Part shown: positions 18,089 to 26,607 of the stretch, in pieces | How positions within the stretch are numbered: position 1 is the stretch's first letter | How the letters are laid out: each line of letters starts with the position of its first letter | DNA from: AC-32 sp963716865 | GTDB lineage: Bacteria; Actinomycetota; Thermoleophilia; Gaiellales; Gaiellaceae | Length of the DNA stretch: 64,000 nucleotides | Assembly: GCA_963716865.1 (NCBI GenBank) | Contig: CAVQUF010000005.1 | Span: forward strand, 496,001-560,000 | Direction of reading: 5' to 3' | Made by a program: the position numbers and the translations under genes | Notes under the pieces: model-generated | What the model was told of the DNA's origin: nothing | The model's database searches: none | The model's input: the letters and a program-made list of their open reading frames with translations, nothing else

Positions 18089-19220
18089 ATGAGCCTGAGG
18101 ACGCGCAGCATCCTCAAGTGGATCCTCATCGTCGTGGGGACGCTGATCCTGATCATCAGCTCCCTGACCGTGTGGGTGAAACGGCAGGCGCTCGACAACA
18201 AGGCCTGGACCAACACGAGCGTGCGGCTCCTCCAGAACGACGACGTCAGGGGGGCTCTGTCGGTCTACATCGTCGACCAGCTCTACAAGGACGGGCAGGT
18301 CCAGGCGCGGCTCGAGCAGCGGTTGCCGCCCAACCTCAAGGGCCTCTCCGGCCCCATCGCGGGTGCGTTGCGCGAGCCGGCCCAGACGGCGGTCGACCGG
18401 TTCCTCGAGCGCCCGCGGGTCCAGGCCGCCTGGAAGGCGGTGAACAGCGCGGCGCAAAAGCAGCTGGTCGCCATCCTCGAGGGCAAGTCGAAGGCGGGCA
18501 TCTCCACGGCGAACGGGGAAGTCACGCTCGACCTGCACGACTTCATCGTCAACGTGGGCACACAGCTCGGGATCGGCTCCGCGCTCAGCTCGCACCTGCC
18601 CGCCGACGCCGGCCAGATCACGATCATGAAGTCCAGACCAGCTCGACGCCGCGCAGAAGTCGTTGAAGGTGCTCAAGGCGCTGAGCTGGGTCCTCATCTT
18701 CGCCGCGCTCGCCGCCTTCGCGGGCGCGATCTGGCTCGCCCCGAGCGGCAGCCGGCGCGAGGCGCTGCGGGTCGTCGCCTGCGCGTTCATCCTGGTCGGG
18801 ATCCTCCTGCTCGTCATCCGCCGGGTCGCCGAGTCGTACATCGTCAACGCCCTCACCAGCGGCGAGTCGCTTCGGAAGGCAGCGGATGCGACGTGGCTAA
18901 TCGCAACGAGCCTGCTCTCGCAGGTGGCCTGGTCGCTGATCCTCTACGGCGTGGTCGCGCTGATCGGCGTCGCGCTCGCGGGGCCGTACAACTGGGCGCG
19001 CCGCTTCCGCATGTGGCTCGCCCCGATGCTGCGCGACCACGCGGGGACGGCCTGGGCGATCCTCGCAGGCGTCTTCCTGATCCTCGTCCTCTGGGGCCCG
19101 ACGCCCACGTTCCACACGTGGCTCGGCGTGCTCATCCTGGCCGTCGTCATCGCGATCGGCTTCGAGGCGTTCCGCCGCGTCACCGTCGGCGAGCTCGGAA
19201 AGGCGAGCACTCCCTCGTAG
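18089..19220 (+). CDS. conserved actinobacterial integral membrane protein, one frameshift
   Basis: N-terminal membrane helix (ILKWILIVVGTLILIISSLT), a soluble extracytoplasmic region of about 170 residues (ALDNKAWTNTSVRLLQNDDV, with Pro-rich RLPPNLKGL), then after a frame change near 18632 at least four helices (KALSWVLIFAALAAFAGAIW to LGVLILAVVIAIGFEAF). One extra A explains the break, since DQLDAAQKSLKVLKAL continues naturally. The architecture matches an uncharacterised membrane family common in actinobacteria. Function unknown. Confidence 0.75.
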
Positions 19221-19296
19221 GCCGTTCGATTGTGCGATTCTCCTAGCTGACAGCCGCGCCCAGAGAGCGGGCGCGAGGGAAAGGAGGACGCGAGGC

Positions 19297-19587
19297 ATGT
19301 TCAGACGACGGCGACCGATCGCGCGGGCCGCGATTGTCGGCGGGACCGCGTACTACGCCGGCAAGAAGGTCCAGGAAGGGCGCGAGCAGGACGCGGACAC
19401 GGAGCAACGGCTCGACGATCTCGAGGGCCAGCAGGCGGCGCCCCAGGCTCCCCCGCCGCCGCCCGCCGGAGGGATGACCGACGAGAAGATCGAGCAGCTC
19501 AAGAAGCTTTCCGAGCTGAAGGATCAGGGCGTTCTCACCGAGGAAGAGTTCGCAGAACAGAAGGCCAAGCTGCTGGAGGGACCATGA
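19297..19587 (+). CDS. SHOCT domain protein
   Basis: Small 96-residue protein. A basic N-terminus and a possible short hydrophobic segment (AAIVGGTAYYAG) are followed by a charged coiled region, a Pro-rich linker (APQAPPPPP), and a C-terminal SHOCT motif, LKKLSELKDQGVLTEEEFAE, which is an oligomerisation element. A good AAAGGAGG site is upstream of the ATG. Thirty bases separate it from the next gene, so the two probably form an operon. Confidence 0.85.
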   Translation: MFRRRRPIARAAIVGGTAYYAGKKVQEGREQDADTEQRLDDLEGQQAAPQAPPPPPAGGMTDEKIEQLKKLSELKDQGVLTEEEFAEQKAKLLEGP

Positions 19588-19617
19588 GCCCGTCCGAGGC
19601 CGCCGGCGAGCAAGGGA

Positions 19618-20127
19618 TTGCCGTTCGGCCCGGTGCAGATGCTCGTGCTCGAGTTCGACAGCGAGAACCTGAAGGGTGAGATTCTCCCGGAGATGCGCCG
19701 CCTCAAGGAGGCCGGCATCGTCCGCCTGATCGATCTGCTCGTGGTGCAGAAGCAGGAGGACGGGGACATCATCACCATCCAGGACACCGACCTCAGCCAG
19801 GAGGAGGCGATGGAGTTCGGCGCCATCGCCGGCGCGCTGATCGGGCTCGGTGCGGCCGGCGAGGAAGGAGCCGAGGCGGGAGCGGTCGCAGGCGCAGAGG
19901 CGCTCGCGGACAGCCATGTCTTCGACGAGGACCAGGCGCTCTACCTCGAGGACGCCATCCCGCCCGGAGGAACCGCCGCGGTCGCGCTGATCGAGCACCT
20001 CTGGGCGATCCCGCTCAGGGACAAGATCGTCGAAGCCGGGGGCGTCGCCCTCGCCGACATCTGGGTCCATCCGTCCGACCTGATCGCGACGGGCCTCGTC
20101 GCCGCCATCGCGGCGGAAGACGCCTGA
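19618..20127 (+). CDS. DUF6325/DUF1269-like protein
   Basis: A 169-residue protein that begins FGPVQMLVLEFDSENLKG and continues with GIVRLIDLLVVQKQEDGD, a pattern of the DUF6325/DUF1269 group: a ferredoxin-like alpha/beta start, a Gly/Ala-rich hydrophobic middle (GAIAGALIGLGAAGEEG) and a C-terminal alpha/beta part (AAVALIEHLWAIPLRDKIVE). The start is TTG 19618 after AAGGG; no ATG or GTG gives a longer plausible protein. Function unknown. Confidence 0.7.
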   Translation: MPFGPVQMLVLEFDSENLKGEILPEMRRLKEAGIVRLIDLLVVQKQEDGDIITIQDTDLSQEEAMEFGAIAGALIGLGAAGEEGAEAGAVAGAEALADSHVFDEDQALYLEDAIPPGGTAAVALIEHLWAIPLRDKIVEAGGVALADIWVHPSDLIATGLVAAIAAEDA

Positions 20128-20138
20128 CCGAGGGCTTC

Positions 20139-20167
20139 GTGGGCAGTCCCGCTCCGGGGCTGCCCAC
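20139..20167 (+). terminator. hairpin between DUF6325-like and MBL genes
   Basis: Perfect 8-bp inverted repeat GTGGGCAG / CTGCCCAC with a 13-base loop, 12 bases after the stop codon. No T-tract. It supports placing the next start at GTG 20175 rather than at GTG 20139 inside the stem. Confidence 0.5.
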
Positions 20168-20174
20168 TGTTGAC

Positions 20175-20919
20175 GTGGCCGACCGGCTGCGCTGGCTCGG
20201 GCATTCGACGGTCTTCGTCGAGCTCGACGGCACGCAGGTCCTGACCGACCCGCTGCTCCGGCGCCGCGTGTTCCACCTGCGGCGAGTGTCGAAGGTTCCG
20301 GCGGAGGATCTCGGCGCTCTCGACGGCGTGCTCGTCTCGCACGTCCACTACGACCATCTCGACCTCCCGTCGTTCCGCCGGCTGCCGCGCGACACGACGA
20401 TCGTGGTGCCCCGACGGGGCCGGGCGGCTGCTCGGGCGGCGGGGGTTCACATCCGTCGTCGAGGCGGCGGTCGGCGACGAGATCCCGCTCGGGGATCTCG
20501 TCGTGCACGCCGTGCACGCCGTCCACACCTCCAGGCGCGCGCTCGGGACGAAGACCGAGCCGCTCGGCTACGTCATCGCCGGCTCGAAGCGGGTCTACTT
20601 CCCGGGCGACACCGACCTGTTCCCGGGCATGGCCGACCTCGCCCCGGTCGACGTCGCGCTCGTGCCGATCTGGGGCTGGGGCCCGACGCTCGGCCCCCGC
20701 CACCTCGACCCGCGCACCGCGGCCGAGGCGCTCCGTGTGATCCGCCCGCGAATCGCGGTCCCGATCCACTGGGGCACGTACTACCCGCTCACGTGGGCGC
20801 TGCGGAAGGAGCGGCCGTTCCTCGAGGCGCCAGCGGAGGCCTTCGCCCAGGCCGCCGCCGAGCTCGTCCCGGACGTTGAGATCCGGATCCTGCCGGTCGG
20901 TGGGACGCTGCCGCTCTAG
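20175..20919 (+). CDS. MBL-fold metal-dependent hydrolase (UlaG-like), one frameshift
   Basis: Metallo-beta-lactamase superfamily enzyme of about 248 residues. Metal ligands are in LVSHVHYDHLDLP (HxHxDH), YFPGDTDLF (bridging Asp) and IAVPIHWGTYYPL (final His). RWLGHSTVFVELDGTQVLTD is the usual start of the N-acyl phosphatidylethanolamine phospholipase D/UlaG subgroup. The frame changes near 20413, after TTIVVP, to GAGRLLGRRGFTSVVEAAVG; one extra base explains it. Substrate unknown. Confidence 0.82.
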
Positions 20920-20922
20920 CGA

Positions 20923-21435
20923 TCAGCCGCCGCAGAGCGTCCCGGGCGGCTTCTGGGTCTTGTCGTAGCGCGGCACACCGACGCGGCCGAACGGCCAGAC
21001 GATGAGGACGACGCGGGCGTAGATCGCGCCCCTCGGGACGGGGCCGAAACCGCGGCTGTCGTAGGAGACGCTGCGGTTGTCGCCCATCACGAAGTACTCC
21101 TTCGAACCGAGATGGACGGCCGGGAAGGGCCTCGTCGGGATGTCGTCCGCCTTCTTCCCGTCGACGTATACGCGGTCGCTCCGGCCGACGACGGTGTCAC
21201 CGGGAACGCCGATCACGCGCTTGTTGATCTGTAGGTCGCGCGAGTGCGCGTCGGGAGTGATGTCTTCGCCGATCGCCCCGCGTGCGTGGAACATCGGCAG
21301 CAGGGCCCACGCCATGCTGAACGTGCCGCTCTCGCCGTTGATCTGCCAGAGATCCCACACGAAGTTGGAGACGACCAGCAACGCGACAAATGCCGTCGCG
21401 AAGGCCAGGCCGACCCAGAGTCGCTTGCGGCGCAT
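20923..21435 (-). CDS. signal peptidase I-like protein (S26 family), atypical active site
   Basis: One N-terminal membrane helix (LWVGLAFATAFVALLVVSNF) and a periplasm-side domain with two S26 blocks: INKRVIGVPGDTVVG and EYFVMGDNRSVSYDSRGFGP with GAIYARV. The SxMxPT serine block is not recognisable; ESGTFSMAW is the only candidate, and the lysine block after it is also unclear. It may be a divergent or non-catalytic member. Start chosen at ATG 21435 (MRRKRLWVGL), which gives a short basic N-terminus and 170 residues; the longer frame would run across the divergent lipoprotein start. Four bases from the convergent MBL gene end. Confidence 0.7.
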   Translation of the reverse strand: MRRKRLWVGLAFATAFVALLVVSNFVWDLWQINGESGTFSMAWALLPMFHARGAIGEDITPDAHSRDLQINKRVIGVPGDTVVGRSDRVYVDGKKADDIPTRPFPAVHLGSKEYFVMGDNRSVSYDSRGFGPVPRGAIYARVVLIVWPFGRVGVPRYDKTQKPPGTLCGG

Positions 21436-21499
21436 GCGTCGCAATTCTCGGATAGCGGTCGAGTATGCTTGCCGCGGAATGACCGCCGGGCGATCGCTC

Positions 21500-22048
21500 A
21501 TGAAGCTGGTACCGGTCGCGCTGCTGACGGTCGCGCTTGCCGTCGCCGCCGCGGGCTGCGGCAACAGCGAATCGGCTCAGGAGAAGTGGGCCAACGACGT
21601 CTGCACGCCAATCGGGAACTGGCAAGACCAGATGAAGCAGCTCGTGAACGACGCGAAGAGCGCCGTCCAGTCGCCGAGCGCATCGACGGTCTCCAGCTTG
21701 CAGAGCGACGCGAAGCAGGCCGAGAGCGCGACGAAGGACCTCAAGACCAACCTCCAGAACGTCGGTCCCGCGCCGGGGGACAACGGCCAGACGGCGGAGC
21801 AGACGCTCAACTCGTTCGCCTCCACAATGAGCAAGACCGTCTCTGCGCTCAAGAGCGCGGTCGACGGCCTGTCCACGAGCACGAGCGTGTCGCAGGCGGC
21901 CACGGCGCTGTCGAGCTCGGCGAGCCAGCTCTCGGGCCTCGCCTCGCAGACGCAGACCGCGCTCAACTCGGTCCAGCAGACCTCGAGCGAACTGAAGTCG
22001 GGCTTCCAGGACGCGAGCGCCTGCAAGGACCTGAAGAAGAGCTCCTGA
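21500..22048 (+). CDS. putative lipoprotein, coiled-coil rich
   Basis: Lipoprotein signal MKLVPVALLTVALAVAAAGC with lipobox VAAAGC, then a 160-residue Ser/Ala/Gln-rich helical domain (repeated heptad-like stretches such as SVSQAATALSSSASQLSG) ending in a Cys-containing tail (ASACKDLKKSS). The mature protein is thus anchored on the outer face of the membrane. Similar proteins of unknown role are common in Thermoleophilia. The two Cys residues after the lipid Cys may form a disulfide. Confidence 0.78.
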   Translation: MKLVPVALLTVALAVAAAGCGNSESAQEKWANDVCTPIGNWQDQMKQLVNDAKSAVQSPSASTVSSLQSDAKQAESATKDLKTNLQNVGPAPGDNGQTAEQTLNSFASTMSKTVSALKSAVDGLSTSTSVSQAATALSSSASQLSGLASQTQTALNSVQQTSSELKSGFQDASACKDLKKSS

Positions 22049-22057
22049 CGAACGGGT

Positions 22058-22106
22058 AGCCGGCGCCGCCGGCTAAAACGGCCGCCCCGGCAAAGCCGGC
22101 ACGGCC
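22058..22106. terminator. two adjacent hairpins between convergent genes
   Basis: First hairpin 22058-22074: AGCCGGC / GCCGGCT, three-base loop. Second 22080-22106: GGCCG and CCGGC arms around AAA, with a two-base mismatch. They separate the lipoprotein gene from the converging MshEN gene and could stop both transcripts. Confidence 0.5.
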
Positions 22107-22135
22107 TCTCATGGTCGGCGTCGCAAGCGAGCGCC

Positions 22136-22954
22136 TTAGATCTTCGCGTCCCAGCGCATGGGATCGAAGCCGAACGTCTCGACCAGGCTCTTGCTCGAGG
22201 AGGCCTCGGCGTCCGCGCGCTTCTGGCTGTGCGTCCAGACCGTCTCGGACGCCCCGCCGTCGTGCTTCTCGATCTCGAGCCCGTCCGGCTGCTTGCGATC
22301 GACGTAGTCGCAGGCGAAGTCGGCTGCCTCGAGGAAGTTGGTCGTCTCGTAGAGGACGGATACCCGCCGGTACTCCGGCTCGTAGACGACGTCGCACACC
22401 TGGTATGTGGGCTGGCCCGGCGCGGGAGGCGCGACCACCGTCTCGACGTCCGCGACGAGCGCATCCTCCGCGTCGAGATCGACGCCGTGCTGCTCTGCGA
22501 GGGCGAATGCGAGCGCCTGGCCCGACAGGTGGCCGCGGTCGACGAGGATCTCGCCCAGGCGGCGGTCAGGCCGCCGGTCCTGCTCGGCGAGCGCCTGTCG
22601 AAGGGCGATGGCGGTCACGAAGCCGTCGTCGACGAGCAGCTTGCCGAGGGGGCGCCAGCTCCGGTCGTGATCCGTGGCGGGCTCGACCGGCGCGAGGCTC
22701 TCCTCGGGCTCGGGGTCTGCGTCGGCGCCGGGCTCGACGTCGGCCGACGGGCGAATCTCCACGCCGTGCTGACGGGCCAGCGCCCGGGCGAGCTCGAGGC
22801 CGCTGACGCTGCCGCGGGCAACGAGGATCTGACCGAGCAGACGGCCGGTCCGGCGCTGCTCGGAGAGCGCGCCCTCGAGATCGGCCGCTGACAGGAGACC
22901 TTCGCCGACGAGCAACGTCCCTAGGGGCCGCCAGGGGAAGTCGAAGTGATCCAC
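22136..22954 (-). CDS. tandem MshEN-type (GspE N-terminal-like) domain protein
   Basis: Two copies of the T2SS ATPase N-terminal (MshEN) motif, at about residues 8-66 (WRPLGTLLVGEGLLSAADLE ... LGQILVARGSVS) and 98-157 (WRPLGKLLVDDGFVTAIALR ... LGEILVDRGHLS). This Leu/Gly/Gln pattern binds cyclic di-GMP in MshE. The C-terminal 85 residues (CDVVYEPEYRRVSVLYET) have no recognised domain, and there is no ATPase. It may be a c-di-GMP receptor; a GGDEF-EAL enzyme is at 32185. Follows a small gene by 38 bases. GTG start. Confidence 0.72.
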   Translation of the reverse strand: MDHFDFPWRPLGTLLVGEGLLSAADLEGALSEQRRTGRLLGQILVARGSVSGLELARALARQHGVEIRPSADVEPGADADPEPEESLAPVEPATDHDRSWRPLGKLLVDDGFVTAIALRQALAEQDRRPDRRLGEILVDRGHLSGQALAFALAEQHGVDLDAEDALVADVETVVAPPAPGQPTYQVCDVVYEPEYRRVSVLYETTNFLEAADFACDYVDRKQPDGLEIEKHDGGASETVWTHSQKRADAEASSSKSLVETFGFDPMRWDAKI

Positions 22955-22992
22955 TGCATCCTCTATCGGCTCGCAGCGGCCCGGGCTAAATG

Positions 22993-23196
22993 CTAGGAGT
23001 CGGTGGAGCCTTCGGAGGCCAGGAGCTCGTCTACCGCCGCGTCCACGACCTCTTCGAGCGGGCGCATCGTGCAGTCGACCAGCGTCACGTTCGACTGCCC
23101 GCCGAGATACCGGGCGATGTCGGCAGGCTCGGCCCCGTCGTCGACCTCGACGACATGCTCCGACTGCCAGGTGGCGATGACATGCATCCGTTTCAT
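22993..23196 (-). CDS. small hypothetical protein (67 aa)
   Basis: MKRMHVIATWQSEHVVEVDD start, preceded by a GGAGG site, with alternating strand and helix pattern and an acidic C-terminus (VVDAAVDELLASEG). It is upstream of and likely co-transcribed with the tandem MshEN gene. No family recognised. The frame is open much further upstream, but that region is antisense to the ZIP gene and was not used. Confidence 0.6.
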   Translation of the reverse strand: MKRMHVIATWQSEHVVEVDDGAEPADIARYLGGQSNVTLVDCTMRPLEEVVDAAVDELLASEGSTDS

Positions 23197-23272
23197 GGGC
23201 CTCCGGCCTTCATCGGCATTCCCGGCCGCTTGATGGAGGGGAACTTCTCCCTCGGACCGGCGATGATTGGCT

Positions 23273-24003
23273 ATGGCCGCGGCGCTCGGTTGGGGGACAC
23301 TGGCAGCGTCCTCGCTCGTGATCGGAGCCGTCGTGGCGCTGCTCTTCCCGATCAGCCTCCGCCTGACCGGGAACATCATGGGCTTCGGCGCAGGCGTCCT
23401 GATCAGCGCCGTCGCATTCGACCTCGTCGAGGAGGCGGCGGGCAAGACATCGGGGCACGGAGCCGTCCTGGCGGGCCTCTTCCTCGGCTGCGGGGTCTTC
23501 TTCGGCGGGGACTGGCTCATCGACCGCCACGGCGGCGCCGACCGCAAGGACGCCGACGGCGCCCAGGAGAGCGGCTCCGCGCTCGCGATCGTGCTCGGAC
23601 CCTGCTCGACGGGATCCCCGAGTCGATGGTGATCGGCCTGACGATCTTCGAGGGCGGAGCAGTCGGTGCCGCCTACCTGGTGGCGGTGTTCATCTCCAAC
23701 CTGCCCGAGTCGATCTCCTCCACCAGCGGGCTCGCCATCAGCGGCTGGAAGAAGGCGCGCATCCTCTGGCTGTGGGTCGGGATCGTGCTGATCTCCGGGC
23801 TGGCTTCTCTCGCCGGCTACGGGTTGTTCCAGAACGCGTCCCCGGACGTGGTCGCCTTCGTCCTCACGTTCGCCGCCGGGGCGATCCTGACCATGCTCGC
23901 GGACACGATGATGCCCGAGGCGTACGTGCACGGAGGCAAGCTCGTCGGCGTCATGACGACCCTCGGGTTCGCGGTCGCGTACGTCATCCATACGCTCGAT
24001 TGA
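23273..24003 (+). CDS. ZIP family metal transporter, one frameshift
   Basis: ZIP-type divalent metal permease of about 243 residues, eight helices. GNIMGFGAGVLISAVAFDLV is helix 2, and LLDGIPESMVIGLTIFEGG carries the conserved helix 4 metal-site motif (here D-GIPE rather than HxxPE); ISNLPESISSTSG is helix 5. A frame change near 23600 in GGACCC separates the two halves; one missing base explains it. The protein ends VIHTLD and its TGA overlaps the start of the next gene. The metal is probably zinc or manganese. Confidence 0.8.
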
Positions 24004-24572
24004 ACGCGGTCGGAGCAGATCCGCGCGCGGTCGTGCTCGTCGAAGGCGTCAGCGACCGGCTGGCGCTCGAGATGCTCGCCGGGCGCCGGGGACGGGATCT
24101 CGACGCCGAGGGCGTGTCCGTCGTGGCGATGGGAGGCGCGCAGTCGATCGGGCGCTTCCTGGAGCGGTTCGGCCCGCAGGGGCTCGACGTCGGGCTTGCG
24201 GGCCTCTGCGACGCCGCCGAGGAAGGCGAGTTCCGGCGCGGGATCGAGCGTGCCGGCCTCGGCTCCGATCTCTCACGCGCGGAGATGGAGGCGCTCGGCT
24301 TCTACGTGTGCGACGCGGATCTCGAGGCTGAGCTGATCCGCGCCCTCGGCGCGGCCGCCGTCGAACGCGTGCTCGACGTAGAGGGAGACCTGCCGGCCTT
24401 CCGCACCCTCCAGAAGCAGCCGGCGTGGCAGGGGCGGCCCGTCGAGGAGCAGCTCCGGCGCTTCATGGGGAGCGGCGGCAGCCGCAAGATCCGCTACGCG
24501 CGCCTGCTCGTCGAGGCGCTGGATCTCTCCCGGGTGCCCCGGCCGCTCGACCGCGTGCTCGCGCACGTCTGA
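24000..24572 (+). CDS. stand-alone TOPRIM (OLD-like) protein
   Basis: About 190 residues with a TOPRIM-type beginning: VVLVEGVSDRLALEML supplies the catalytic Glu, VVAMGGAQSIGRFLERF the next strand and loop, and GLCDAAEEGEF an Asp-containing loop in the DxD position. The family includes the nuclease half of OLD proteins, but no ATPase domain is present. TTG 24000 forms a TTGA overlap with the ZIP stop codon. The C-terminal part (LRRFMGSGGSRKIRYARLLV) is basic and could contact nucleic acid. Nuclease activity is inference. Confidence 0.65.
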   Translation: MNAVGADPRAVVLVEGVSDRLALEMLAGRRGRDLDAEGVSVVAMGGAQSIGRFLERFGPQGLDVGLAGLCDAAEEGEFRRGIERAGLGSDLSRAEMEALGFYVCDADLEAELIRALGAAAVERVLDVEGDLPAFRTLQKQPAWQGRPVEEQLRRFMGSGGSRKIRYARLLVEALDLSRVPRPLDRVLAHV

Positions 24573-24612
24573 CCCAGCGTCGGCAGGGCAGCGCGGAGCC
24601 GAGCCGCGGCGC

Positions 24613-25401
24613 TCAGCGGCGCGTGCCGAGCACCAGCAGGTACTCGCGCGTGTGCACGATCTCGCCGTCGTCCTCGTAGGTGGTCTCGAAGAACTCGATC
24701 CAGTCCCGGCGCAGGTCGTCGCGCCGGTCGCCGACAGACTCCGCGAGCGTCTTCGTCGGGCCGTAGCTCGTCGAGAAGAGGTCCCAGTACGCCTCGGCCG
24801 ACTCGATCCGCAGCGTCGAGACGTGCTCCTCGATCTCGAGGTCGAACGAGTCGCTCAGGAGCTCGCGTACGCGCGGCTCGTCGCCCCAGTCGAACGGACT
24901 GCTGGGCGGCGGCGCGGGCTGGTACGCCGCCATCACCTTGAACATCTGCCCGAGGCCGCCCTCCGGCGTCCAGTTGACGAGCGCGATCCTCCCGCCGGGC
25001 GCCGTGACGCGCGCGAGCTCGCCCGCAACCGCTTCGTGGTCCGGGGCGAACATGATCCCGCAGGCCGAGGAGACCTTGTCGAAGCTCGAATCGGCGAGCT
25101 CCATCCGCTCGGCGTCGCCGACCATGTAGTCGATCTCCAAGCCGAGCCCGTCGGCGCGCTCCTTCGCGGTCTCGATCAGGACGGGCGCGAGGTCGATCCC
25201 GGTGACCCGGGAGCCGTCCGCGGCCGCACGCTCGGCGATCGCGCCGGTCCCGCAGGCGACGTCGAGCCAGCGGTCGTCCGGCTCGGGCGAGAGCCGCTCG
25301 ACAACGCGCTCGTGGATGTCGACGATCGTCTCCGTGATCCGCTGGTAGGGCCCGTTACCCCACATCACGCTCTGCCGCTCCTTCAGCTCCTCGTACGCCA
25401 T
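24613..25401 (-). CDS. class I SAM-dependent methyltransferase
   Basis: Methyltransferase of 262 residues, UbiE/Methyltransf_25-like. Motif I is WLDVACGTGAIAERAA, motif II region VTGIDLAPVLIETAKERA, then MVGDAERMELADSSFDKV and APGGRIALVNW. The C-terminal half is an all-alpha cap (YWDLFSTSYGPTKTLAES). ATG 25401 follows GAAAGGAGAG. Substrate unknown. It is 61 bases downstream of the FAD oxidoreductase gene and could be in the same transcript. Confidence 0.88.
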   Translation of the reverse strand: MAYEELKERQSVMWGNGPYQRITETIVDIHERVVERLSPEPDDRWLDVACGTGAIAERAAADGSRVTGIDLAPVLIETAKERADGLGLEIDYMVGDAERMELADSSFDKVSSACGIMFAPDHEAVAGELARVTAPGGRIALVNWTPEGGLGQMFKVMAAYQPAPPPSSPFDWGDEPRVRELLSDSFDLEIEEHVSTLRIESAEAYWDLFSTSYGPTKTLAESVGDRRDDLRRDWIEFFETTYEDDGEIVHTREYLLVLGTRR

Positions 25402-25462
25402 GGCGTCTCTCCTTTCGCTGCTGTCTCCACATCAGGACGGGCTCGGAACGGCTGAGCTTCCC

Positions 25463-26575
25463 TCAGCGGTCGAACCAGCGGGCCCGCCGGCTCGCTCCGA
25501 AGTGCTTCTTCTCAGCGACGAGGTCGCGCGACGGCGCCTGGAACGTGCCGGTCGGGCTCGGCCCCGAGAGGAAGTCGACGTCGACCCGGCCGATGCGGCC
25601 CGCGCCGAACTCGATGTAGCAGGACCCGCGCCCGTCGTATGCAGCCGTCTGCCCGATCAGCGCCGCGCCGACGACCCGGGCGGCGCCCTCCGAGAACACA
25701 CCGGCCTTCGGGACACCAACCGTCGCGACGTCTCCGACCGCATACACGCCCGGGAACCGGGTCTCGAGCGTGCGCGAGTCGACCGGGATGTACCCGTCCT
25801 CGGCCATCCCACTCTCGAGGACGACGTCGGGCGCTCGGTGCTTCGGAACGCCGAGGAAGAGGTCATAGGGCAGCTCGGTGCCGTCGTCGAGGACAACGAC
25901 GCCGCGTCCCGGGTCGAGCGAGCCCACGCGGCTGTCGGGAACCCACTCGATGCCGCGCTCCGCGAACGCCTCGAGCAGCGCCGCCGAGGTGTCCGGCGAC
26001 GGTGGAACCGGATTTGCGAAGGGCATGACGAGCGAGATCTCGCAGTCGCCGCGAACGCCCCCGTCGGTCAGGTAGTCGTGCAGGAGCAGCGCAGCCTCGC
26101 TCGGAGCCGGCGGGCACTTGAACGGCGCCCCGCAGACGCCGACGACCGCCCGCCCGCTCGTGAACGTGGGCAGCACGTCGCGTAGCCGCTCGGCCCCACC
26201 GACCGAGTAGAACTCGTTCGCCTCGACCAGCCCAGGCGTCGCGTCGAAGTCGTAGTCCGCACCTAGCGCGACGACGAGCACGTCGCCTTGGTGCTCGCCC
26301 GCGTCGGTCGTGACCCGACGCGCCTCGGCATCGATCGCGATGATCGTCTCGCGCAGGAATCGGACTCCCGGCTTGACGACCTCCGTGTACGGAAGGCGCA
26401 CCTCCTCCGCCGTCGCCCGCCCGAACATCACGTCGAGCTTCGAGTACCCGAAGACAAACGCCTCGGCCGAGTCGATCAGCGTTACGCCGGCCTCGTCGCC
26501 GAGCGCGTCCGACAGTACGGTCGCGAGCTCGAGCCCGCCGAAGCCCGCACCGAGGAGGAGGACTTTCGACCGCAC
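25463..26575 (-). CDS. NAD(P)/FAD-dependent oxidoreductase, sulfide:quinone oxidoreductase-like
   Basis: Two-dinucleotide-fold flavoprotein of 370 residues. FAD site LLLGAGFGGLELATVL at the N-terminus; second FAD contact FPGVYAVGDVATVG; the CGAPFKCPPAP segment holds two cysteines at the place of a redox Cys in SQR-type enzymes. The C-terminal region lacks a clear membrane anchor. Start GTG 26575. It is divergent from a cysteine-dioxygenase-like gene 32 bases away, suggesting a role in sulfide or persulfide handling. Other Ndh-like oxidoreductases have a similar fold, so SQR activity is not certain. Confidence 0.75.
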   Translation of the reverse strand: MRSKVLLLGAGFGGLELATVLSDALGDEAGVTLIDSAEAFVFGYSKLDVMFGRATAEEVRLPYTEVVKPGVRFLRETIIAIDAEARRVTTDAGEHQGDVLVVALGADYDFDATPGLVEANEFYSVGGAERLRDVLPTFTSGRAVVGVCGAPFKCPPAPSEAALLLHDYLTDGGVRGDCEISLVMPFANPVPPSPDTSAALLEAFAERGIEWVPDSRVGSLDPGRGVVVLDDGTELPYDLFLGVPKHRAPDVVLESGMAEDGYIPVDSRTLETRFPGVYAVGDVATVGVPKAGVFSEGAARVVGAALIGQTAAYDGRGSCYIEFGAGRIGRVDVDFLSGPSPTGTFQAPSRDLVAEKKHFGASRRARWFDR

Positions 26576-26607
26576 CTCGAGAGCCTAACCGCGTAGTCTC
26601 AGCGAGG

